Shown: one piece after another, positions 55,983-64,000 of the stretch
Numbering within the stretch: the stretch's first letter is position 1
Layout: each line of letters opens with the position of its first letter
Assembly (NCBI GenBank): GCA_031835245.1
Contig: JAVKOQ010000017.1
Location: 70,001 to 134,000 of the forward strand
DNA length: 64,000 nucleotides
Origin: Balamuthia mandrillaris
Taxonomy: Eukaryota; Discosea; Longamoebia; Balamuthiidae
Direction of reading: 5' to 3'
The notes under the pieces: generated by a model
Database searches by the model: none
Told to the model about the DNA's origin: nothing
The model's input: only the letters and a program-made list of their open reading frames with translations
Program-made: the position numbers and the translations under genes

Positions 55983-56389
55983 TGATGAGTGTTACGAAAA
56001 CAAGAGAAGTTCAAGACGTAGAGTAGAACTTTAAAAAAAAAGGAGAGCAAACGAACAAAGCGACAGTGCCATGCTTTTGATGATACACAGAAAGAATGTT
56101 CAATGTTTTCAACACCTAAAGTGAGAAAAAAGAAAGTTATTTGTGATTGTTTAAAACTGACTATGAAGAAAGAGAGAAGCAGAGTAGCAGAGAAGGAGCA
56201 AAGAGAGAACGAGAAAGGAGGGAGAAGGAAGAGGAAAGACGGTAAACAAACTTTCATCATGTCTTTGCCCTCAAAGAGATCAAGCGTGACAAACAGGTTT
56301 GTCTGTGGAAAGCCTAACCGCTCGCATGCCTGCAAAAAGGAGCTTATGTTCTCCTTTTGGTTTTATTTAGTTTGGTAGAGCAGCAAACC

Positions 56390-56433
<44 letters not shown>

Positions 56434-56840
56434 AGGGAGAGGGAGAACGCGCGACGAAAGAGGAGTTTTAAACCATTTGTTTGAACGGAAGAGAGGAGGA
56501 ATGGATGCGAGGAACAATCTCTGGACAAATCTTATTTACAGCACTGAAAAGAAATCAAAAATCAGATTTATTTTGTAATTTTTTAAAAGAAAGAAAAGGG
56601 GAGAGAAAAAGCGTACCGACACAACAAAGAACCGTCATGAAGCAGCTCTCTCAAAGAGGCGCTCCGTGCTTGGTCATCGTCGTCGTCCCCGTCACTCTCC
56701 GACAAAACTGTAAACAACCATTTCCGCACCCTCCTCTCTAACTCCAGGTCATATTTCTCACCAATGGAGCCTCCGGCCTCATCCGCACTGCTGCTGCCAC
56801 CACCACCACCACAGCTCGAGGTCTTTGGATCCACGTTCAT
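51797..56840 (-). CDS. Three-CH-domain RhoGEF (DH-PH), Trix-like
   Basis: It starts at ATG 56840 (MNVDPKTSS). CH1: LERRVRKWLFTVL, SLRELLHDGSLLCR, VNKICPEIVPRI, ENISSFLQACERLGF, VTLDLFEGKDM. CH2: LERIACHWLESTLQRDL, FIQCLKSGVVLCEY, LVNTIKPGIISKKI, ENIESYLNACRELGL. CH3: EKELVDWVNHQLSKFI, LRSGVVLMHLLQVLTG, NASTVLNFLESQ, NGNKQKLVSLLEYIRDKFDL. A coiled coil follows (QQLRELEAQEMQIRQKELEL). The DH domain has VVSEILSTEKSYVQSLQTVV, ISLRRICQKKPAFKA, FLIMPIQRIPRYPLLLQELL. The PH domain in the last exon (52213-51797) has GILSFKSDKTKYYCFMFNDL then LLLFCTKK. CH domains bind actin and DH-PH activates Rho/Rac, so it should link cortical actin to Rac signalling. Dictyostelium Trix has the same order. About 15 exons; several joins are approximate. 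Confidence 0.85.
52246..52350 (-). repeat. GAAGAACAA microsatellite in RhoGEF intron
   Basis: GAAGAACAAG repeats on this strand (TTCTTCTTG on sense) immediately upstream of the PH-domain exon. Confidence 0.92.
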
Positions 56841-56909
56841 CTCTCCTCCTCCTTGCTTTTCTTTCTTGTCGTTTTTCCTTTTGGTTTTGGCGGTAATTAT
56901 CCCATTGCA

Positions 56910-57063
56910 TTCTTTACATTCTATGCATACGGAACATTTCACATAGTAATCATTGTTTGCATATTTTGAATAATTTAACATATCATCGCAAATTCTTTAC
57001 ATTCTATGCATACACAACATTTTATACATAATTCACATAGTAGTCATTGTTTGCATATTTTGA
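56910..57063 (-). promoter_or_regulatory. Tandemly duplicated promoter block before the CH-RhoGEF
   Basis: Two copies begin TTCTTTACATTCTATGCATAC and end CATTGTTTGCATATTTTGA (56910-56969 and 56993-57063). The second has about an 11-bp insertion. They lie 70-220 bp before the RhoGEF ATG at 56840. Confidence 0.75.
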
Positions 57064-57168
57064 TTAAATTTACATGAGGAGTATTTCTACTATTTTCTTG
57101 GTAATTTTTTGGATCGGGGAAAAAAAAAGAGAGTCGGCCAAAAGGGAAGAGAGAATGATTGTGATGGC

Positions 57169-60100
57169 TCAAATGGCCACTTGGTCATCGCCTCCTTCTG
57201 TGCCATCTCCACTGCGTCGACTTTGGCCGCCGCCGCCCAAGCCAAAGGCAGCCTTCTCCATGTCCCCTCCATCGTTCCAATCAAAGCCGTAGGGCATGCC
57301 TCCGCCAAGACTCATGTTTAATCCTTTCAACGACGGCAAAGATGGCTTCCTTCCGTTCAGTGTTGGTGTTGTCTTTGGTTCTTCCTCCTTTTTCTCCTTC
57401 CGTTCCTCTTCCACATCCATGCTATCCGCTCCTTTCTCGGTTTCTTCCTCTCCATCACCACCATTTGATTCAACATTTCCATGCCCATTGCCATTTGTTT
57501 CGTTTTCTTCGTGTTGTTTTCGTGACGATGATAAAAGGTCCTTTCGCCGCAACTTTGCAACTTCCAATGTAGAAACTGCCGCCACAATGTTGGAAGTAGA
57601 AGAGGTCGCGACCTGTTGCTCGAACGAAGCCATAATCATGGTCTGCTCCATCATATTGACCGTCTGTGTGACCCTCTCCCTCTCCAACTTGGCCTGCGCG
57701 CGCAGCCTCTCCCTCTCCTTCTGCGCTGCGAGCTCCGCTTCCTCCGCCAACTTTTTCTTTCGCTCCTCCTCGGCTTCGTATTCTTTCCGCCGACGTTCCT
57801 CCTCCAAGCGGCGCTCTTCCTCCATTTTGAGACGTTGTTGCCTAAGTTCTTCCTCTCGCTTGGCTTCCAGTTGGAGACGTTCCTCCTCGCGCTTCTTGTT
57901 GATCATTTTGCGGGTTTGAAAGGCGGACCACGTTTTGTCTCCTTGTTGCTGAGAAGAGGAAGAAGAGGAAGAGGTCTCATCGTCGGCGCTTAGCTCGCTC
58001 CATGCTTCTACATTTTTTATTTCTACCACCTGTTTTTGTTTTTTAAAAAAAGGAAGTTAGAGAAAAACAGAAGACATACAGCGTAAAATATTAGATAGAA
58101 AAGAACCTTTGTTTGAGTATCGATGGAAGCGGGTAAAGCGACCGGAAGAGGAGCGGTGATTTCGTCCTTCGCCGTTGCAACAGCCGGTGTAGGCGTTGTC
58201 ATCAAGTCCGTCGTGGCAGACAACAATGAAGAGGAGGAAGCTGCTTTGATGGGGCCGTCCGACGAAGAAGACACGCCAAAAGAGATGAGTGAGCTAGAAG
58301 CAGACAAACTACTCGTCGTTGCTGTTGTGGCGCTCGCTGAAGACATCAGAGGGTTGGAGACTGCTAAGTATTTTTGAGGGTTTGGTTTGGAGGGGATTTT
58401 TTGTCAGAGATGATGTTGAAGAGAGGCGAAGAGATTGGCTAAAAGTGGCATTATTTTTGGGTGGAACAAAAATAAGGGATAAAGGAGAGAATAGAAAGAG
58501 AAAGAACGAGTGGAGAGAAAGAGGTAAGGAAAGAAAAGAATAGGAGAGAAAGGAAGAGAGGGAAGCAGGCGGTAAGAACACTTGGTGGAAAAGACAGAAA
58601 AAAAAGGAAAAACAAATCTCTTCTCACCGAGGTTTACCTTTAGCAGCCTCCTTCGATGCAGAGGAGGAAAGAGGAGAAGTCAAAGAAGAAGAGGAAGAAG
58701 AGACCAAAGAGGAAGTAGGTGCACCACTTCCTCCTGTTCCCTCTCCTCCGTTCTTGTTGTTGCTGCTGCTGTCCCTCTCTTCGCTTTCGGTGTCGCTCGA
58801 GTCGGTGCTATCGCTGTCCGAGTCAGAGGAGCTCGACTCGCTGCTGTCGCTCTCGCTGTCGCTGCTATCACTAGAGCTGCTCTCCTCTTCCTCCTCTTCT
58901 TCCGCTGTTCTCTTCTCCCTTTTCTTCTTTTTCTTCCCTTCCTTCTTCTCCTGCTCTTGCTGCTGCAAGCTTCTCTTTTGCAACTCGGCTGCTGTGATGG
59001 GTCCGTCATCCACCACATAGGCCTTGTTGGTAATAGCTTGCGTCTTTTGCGTCAACTCCCGAATTTGCTGCTCCACACTCGCAATCTTTTCCGAAGTGCC
59101 CTTCTCCGAGGCTTTGGCTGCCTCCAACTTGCTTGTTGTTTGAGAACCTCTGCGCCGCGAACGAGATCGGTTCCTGCTGCTGCTGCTGCTCCTACTTTTA
59201 CTGCTCCCATTTCCGGTTCCATTGGTGCCTGATAATGCAGAGGCGACGTATCGTTCGAGATGTCTAAGAGTGCCAGTATTGAGAGCGTCCAACTCTATTT
59301 CTATCTCCTCGCCAGAGGCCGCCAGCTCTGGCATGCGCTCTGAAATGATTTTCACAACCATCCCCAACGCCTCCATGGGAAGCTTGTTGATGTTCATGCT
59401 CAGTTCCTTCTTCTCTTCAAAGGTCATTGGTTTGTTGCTCGGTTTGTGCTGTTGTTTGCTGCTGGAACGAGAGCTGCCACCGCCGCTGCTCCTGCTGCCG
59501 TTGGCAACCTTCTGTCGCATGACTTTCGCCAGTTCCTGCTTGACGGAGGCGACAGAGTTGCGCAGCTCTTTGATTGTTTCTTCCATTCCTGACTTGATGC
59601 TTTCCTCTTCTGTTGTAATGAAAAATTCACGGGTCAGCTTCTGGGAGAGGAGAGGCAGAGGAGAGCGGAGCGTACTCTCTTCGAGTTTCGATTTGATCTT
59701 CTCAAATCTGGTCTCAAACAAGTCCGACAAAGTTGAAGCCATAACACAAATATCCGAACCAGGCCGATTGTACAGCAAGGCATTGCTCCAAACCAGCCGC
59801 ACATCCTCCGCAAAGTCATCTTCATTGTCGTAGAGAGCAGCTTCCAGGTTGGACTTGATGGTGCCCAAGTCCATTGGATGCTTGATGACAGTGAAGTAGT
59901 CTGGAATGCCGAGGGCCACTGGGTCGACTGGTTGGTTGAAGGGCCAGCCGTAGCGATGGTTCATTAGCACGCGCAACAGCTTCTGACACTCCTTGAGAGC
60001 GAAGCTGAGGGAGGTTTGGTCGTCGGCGTTGTCTACATAGCGGTTGGACTTGCGACGTGGCCGCTGCGCTCTTCGTGCAGGTGTCTGAGCTGTAGTTGTT

Positions 60101-60587
60101 GGTGTTGCTGGTGTTTTCTATCGAAAAATAACACAAATAAAAGTCAGCGAGGAAAAAAAAAAGATAATGAAAGCAAAAGGGAGAGAAGACATACCCGTTT
60201 GCGCGATTCTTTTTGTTGTTTCGGCCGTGCTGCTGGACTCTCCACAGCGGCACTTGTTGCCGAGGCTGCCGTAGTTGCAGCGGCGCCTTTCCCCCCACGT
60301 TTAGCGGGAGTTCGTTTGGGTGCTGTTGTTGCTTGTGCTGTAGACCGTGAAGTTCTGGTTTTGGACGTGGCGGGTGCCGAAGAAGAAGCAGGTGATGGTT
60401 GTTTTGTTTCCAGTGCTTTCAAGGCACTGAGTTTTGTTTCAATGCTTTGCAGCTCACGCAGCGTCTCTTCAAGTTTCTTCTGTTTTTGAATTTTGCTTGG
60501 ATCGGGTTCTGACTTTGGCTTTTTCGTTGTGTTGTTTTTGCTGGGAGGAGACCGCACCTAGTATATCCAGTCAGGAGGGATGGGCGG

Positions 60588-60628
<41 letters not shown>

Positions 60629-61282
60629 GAGAGAGGAAAGAGAGAGACTTACTGCAGCTGCATCGGGAGAGACATAGTCTGCAAAATTTGTCTTTCTCCG
60701 TTGCCGCTTGCCAAGCACTGACTTCTCCTCCTCTTTCTGTGGTTCTGGCGTTGCTAGAACAGGCACCCAGGCATAGCCTTTTTGCGTTTTGTTCTTCAGT
60801 TGTGCAACTTGATCCGCGTTAAGCACGGCCTCCTTCGTTCCTTTGGGAAGCGTTACCTGAAAGCAAACAAAGAAAAAAGAGAAGACAAAGAAAGAAAGAA
60901 AGAAAAATAAACAGAAAGTAAGCAACCGAGCAAAACAGGCGAAAGAGAATGAAGATGAAACGAGAGCAAAAGTAGATGAAATAAAGGGATGACGAATTCC
61001 AATGGAGGGCCGTTTATTGGCTTTGCAGGAGAGAGAAGTAGCGTGGGAGAGAAGTGCAAACAAAAAGAGTGGGGAGGAAAAAGAGAAGGTATGAACCTTT
61101 TCCTGTACATTTCCTTCCCCAACCGTTGGTTTATCCTGGTGGTTGGTGTCGTTGTGATTGCCCTCCCCGTTGGCCTGCGCCGCGATAGCAGCGCCGTCTT
61201 CCGAGTTAATGGGTTGGTGCTCCGTTTGTTGTTGTGTAGTAGCGGTGGAAGATGTGGCAGCATCCTCCACAACTTGATCCAT
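57169..61282 (-). CDS. BET-family protein: single bromodomain, NET domain, BET C-terminal motif
   Basis: Six exons (61282-61097, 60856-60653, 60557-60195, 60117-58638, 58363-58107, 58029-57169) join exactly in frame to 1116 residues. The bromodomain has MNHRYGWPFNQPVDPVAL, IPDYFTVIKHPMDLGTIKSN and the acetyl-lysine Asn in WSNALLYNRPGSD. The NET (ET) domain is FEEKKELSMNINKLPMEALG then MVVKIISERMPE, ending LDTGTLRHLERYV-like (LNTGTLRHLERYV). An acidic Ser/Asp/Glu SEED-like tract follows. The last exons have WSELSADDE, WSAFQTRKMINKKREEERLQ and TQTVNMMEQTMIMASFEQQ, the conserved C-terminal BET segment. BET proteins read acetylated histones and recruit transcription machinery. One bromodomain, as in plant GTE and many protist BETs. 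The C-terminal ORF at 58029 was first taken for a separate gene, but phase and family motif place it here. Confidence 0.93.
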
Positions 61283-62579
61283 TTGATTCGTGTTGAACGT
61301 GATTTTCGATTTCTTCGAGCGAGGACGGTGAGACGATGTGAATGTGTTGGACGGAAGATGAAAATAGATTCAGAGTAGCGATGAAGATGATATCTATCCA
61401 ATCAAACAGGTGCAAAAATAAATAAGGGGGACAGATATGTGCACGAAAAACCGCCTTTCAAGATGATTTCGATTCGTTTTTTTTTTTCCTGGTTTGAAAA
61501 AAAAAATCAGCTCCAACCAATCCGCAAAGCGTTGTGTGTGTGATGTGGTGCAATAGCTGGTGAAGAGGCGCTGTGTAGCGAACGGTTGTCTCTCTCTACC
61601 CTTTTTTTTCTTTTCCAAACCAAAAGAAAAAAATTAACGTCGACCTTAAAAAAACTGCTCAACCAAAAGGCGGGAAAAAAAAATTAGGGAGGGAAAAGTA
61701 GCGGAGGAATTTTTCAATGCTTTACCTGACCCCCAAAGGCTTGCCTACGTGTCCACCATGCGTTGTGTCAAACGAGGAAACAGAAAAAGTGGAGGAAAAA
61801 AAGTGGGCGTTTTTATGTATGAGGACGGAGTCACAAACGGAGTTTTAATCAACCAATGGGGTGATGCCATGCGAATCCCTTTTAACCCTCAGGGACATTT
61901 TACAAGTTGCCCAGCGAAAAAATGAAGCGCGGGAAACGGACACCAGAAAAAAGTCAAACGGCTACTTCGGAACCTTCCTGGAATTATCCGGTAACAACCC
62001 TAACCGCCAAACCCTAACCTACAGCATCCTCCACCCTCTTCCCCCGCGCACCTGACTTTATTTTTTCTCGCTTGCCCACTCCCAGGGATGCTCGTCGTTG
62101 GATTTTTTTTTTCGATGACCAGATCGAAGAACTCGTACCCACTGTAGACTTTAGCACGGTGTGGCAGCAAAAATCGCGAGGTCGACCGAGAACGTGCTTG
62201 TTCCTGAGGATAAAGAAAAAGACGTTTAAGATTTGAAAACAACGTGATTCAAAAAACCACAGTTGAGGGGGTGAAAAAAAAGGAAACAATTCGCACCCTT
62301 GCTGTTACTACCGCAAAGTTACATGATGAGCAACAGCGAAAAAGAACAAGCCACGCGTCGCAGCGAAAAAAAAAAAAATCTCTTCCTTCTGCTCCTCCAC
62401 CACTTCCAAATTTCTTTCTTCTTCCTTTCTTGCTGTCTTGCCTTTTTTTCTCGCTTTTCTCCTCGCATTGATTTCTCGAGGGTTTTTTTTTGCTTCGGTC
62501 AGCTGTCGACAACAAACCGGCCGGATGGAAAAAACTCATTTTTCCTATTTTTCACATTTTATTCCCATTTTTCACCCAA
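61283..62579. other. BET upstream region, no gene supported
   Basis: About 1.3 kb between the WD40 stop and the BET start. It contains two telo-box-like AACCCTAACC motifs (about 61995 and 62010) and A/T runs. A 60-80-residue minus ORF (62000-62242) shows no recognisable motif. Confidence 0.6.
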
Positions 62580-63705
62580 TCACAGACTTTCGGAGTTTGT
62601 CCGTGGTTCTTCCCAACCTGTGGGCAAATTGTGCTCTGGATGGGCAGTGCTGAAATCGTACACCACTATGGAGCGATCGTCGCTGGCCGAGACGAGGCGC
62701 CAAGGGGAGAACCGGATGGAGAGCAGCAGCCCACGACGGCCGTGGCATGCAGGCATGGCGAGCTGGTAGTTCTCTGGGACTTTGCTGGAGGCATCCTCAA
62801 AGCGGCTGGATACGTCGAACCATACTTTGGAAGCATCGCCAGATGCTGGTATCATGGTGATGTGAGCAGAGAACCTTTTGCATATGAGAGAAGAGAGGGA
62901 AACTAAATACCTGTGGCAAGTTTGTCTGACTCAAAGTGAAGAGAAAAGACCGTTTGTTTGTGAGGAGCAAGATGAGAGAGAACTCGTCCCTGATGCAAAG
63001 ACCACACCTGCACGTTGCTCAGGCTCTCCGTTGTATAGCCAAACGGCCCAGTGCCTATAGCAACAATCGCATTCTCCTCTCCCATCGACCAGATGCCTCC
63101 GGGTACCAGGCAGTCAAACTCAAAGACGCATTGGCCGGAGGAGCTGTCCCAGCAGCGCACGGTGCCGTCCTCGGAGCAAGAGAGAAGGGCCTTGCCGCCA
63201 CCAAAGGAGGCGAAGCGGACGCAACGGACAAGCTTGGTGTGGCCCGTGAAGGAGGAGATATTTTGCATCGTCTCCACATCGATCAGTTGGACTAGTAGAA
63301 GAGAACAGAGCAGTACACAAGCAAAGAAAGAAGAGATGAACGAGTAAGATTAAAAAAATAAAGAGCAAAGAACAGAAAAAAAAAGGAGTAGACGGAAAGA
63401 GTAGAACGAAGAACGGAACAGGCATTTTTTAGGGTTAGTAGGATAAGTTTACTGGCCAAGAAGAGTTTGAATAACGAACCCGTAGTATCATTTGAGCCCG
63501 ACACCAAACGGTTGGTTGGTTGATGCAAGTGAATGGACCGTACTATCCCGTTATGCGCAGTGATTTCAGCTCTCTCTTCAAACGTATCATAGTCGAACGC
63601 TGACAGATAGATAGAGAGGCATCAGAAATCAATATAAAAGAGTTAACCAGCAAACGACAGATAAAGAGAAACAGAAGCAGAGAGAGATAGAGAGAAAAGG
63701 GATGT

Positions 63706-63741
<36 letters not shown>

Positions 63742-64000
63742 AGACAAAGGAAGAGTGAGAGCGAGAGAGAGAAAGAGAGAGAGAGAAGTTAAAAGGAATT
63801 GAAGAAAGATAGAAAGAAATATAAGCATATAGAGAAAAGGGATGAGAGAAGAGATAAAAGATAAGAGAGAGAGAGACAAATAAAAGCGACTCACCTTTGA
63901 TCGAATGGTCATTGGACCCACTAAACACCTTCCTCGCGGTGGTATGCATCTGCAACGACCTCACCCAGTTCCTATGCGCTTTCACCTCTCTCGTCTTGGG
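62580..64000 (-). CDS. WD40-repeat protein, C-terminal part (5' end outside window)
   Basis: Exons within the window are 64000-63895, 63599-63480, 63291-62911 and 62845-62580, all phase-consistent. Blades include VKAHRNWVRSLQMHTTARKV then FSGSNDHSIK, ITAHNGIVRSIHLHQPTNRL then VSGSNDTT, FTGHTKLVRCVRFASFGGGK then SCSEDGTVRCWD, VQVWSLHQGRVLSHLAPHKQ then SLHFESDKLATASGD, and the last IRFSPWRLVSASDDRSIVVYD. The repeats form at least half of a seven-bladed propeller ending about 20 residues before the stop. No other domain is visible in this part. It could be an F-box/WD40 or a scaffold. Introns carry GA tracts. Confidence 0.85.

Noticed and set aside
57169-58363. Separate coiled-coil gene downstream of the BET gene
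   Set aside because: The exon phases join precisely to 58638, and the WSAFQ...MMEQTMIMASFEQQ text is the BET C-terminal motif.
61990-62022. Telomeric repeat or chromosome end
   Set aside because: Only two AACCCTAACC-like motifs, not a tandem array; at most a telo-box promoter element.
62000-62289. Small minus-strand gene between the WD40 and BET genes
   Set aside because: Two overlapping frames of similar length, no motif and no paralogue; no basis to prefer coding.

Overview
The window is nuclear DNA of a unicellular eukaryote. Almost every gene is broken by short GT-AG introns, typically 60-350 bp. The proteins have clear eukaryotic homologues (BET bromodomain protein, SIRT1-type sirtuin, DPH7, RLP24, Ras/Rab-like GTPases, CH-RhoGEF). 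Introns and gene borders are packed with CT/GA and TTC/GAA microsatellites. The three-CH RhoGEF, the repeats with a Gly-Cys-Pro-Trp-Asp core fused to F-boxes, and the Rab/Ras repertoire point to an amoebozoan, plausibly a discosean such as Balamuthia or Acanthamoeba. That placement is inference from gene content only. Exon joins below were worked out by hand from reading frame, splice signals and family conservation.

Layout. 1-1021: C-terminal end of a SMARCAD1/Fun30-like remodeler ending in a PCNA-interaction motif. 1249-2101: two related tiny basic ORFs (-). 2336-3911: TDP2-like EEP phosphodiesterase. 4396-7770: asteroid-family XPG-like nuclease with a probable U12-type intron. 8007-9530: DPH7. 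9681-11835 (-): SIRT1-like deacetylase. 12007-14067: two-domain fluoride exporter, followed by a frameshifted EEP remnant. 14695-15945 (-): secreted protein made almost wholly of Tyr-Asp-Gly-Gly-Asp repeats. 16441-16624: seven-site bZIP/Maf-like element cluster before an ABHD4/5-like hydrolase (16893-18996). 19622-21137 (-): PAP2 phosphatase. 21385-25902: LRR-helical-repeat protein resembling ZYG11. 26114-27418 (-): orphan membrane protein. 27586-28395 (-): intronless SDR. 28568-30081: F-box fused to a degenerate Rab GTPase. 30248-30538: small membrane protein. 30626-31710 (-): RLP24. 31962-32752: Ras-like GTPase. 32978-34675: orphan multipass protein. 34755-37591 (-): PLC-X/ShKT ectoprotein.

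38126-51460 is an accessory zone. It holds intact, frameshifted and fragmentary F-box/ankyrin-like genes, a low-complexity TPR protein (39969-43265), a damaged SMP lipid-transfer domain (44610-45364) and a large leucine-rich-repeat gene (45248-49805). 51797-56840 (-) is a three-CH-domain RhoGEF, 57169-61282 (-) a BET protein, and 62580 to the window end (-) a WD40 protein.

The genes do not form one pathway. Recurring themes are chromatin and DNA maintenance (remodeler, sirtuin, BET, two nuclease families), ubiquitin-ligase adaptors (F-box and LRR proteins), small-GTPase signalling (Rab-like, Ras-like, RhoGEF) and secreted or surface proteins. Two structural themes run throughout. Simple repeats in introns are pyrimidine-rich on the sense strand whichever way the gene points, and several promoters carry recent short tandem duplications.
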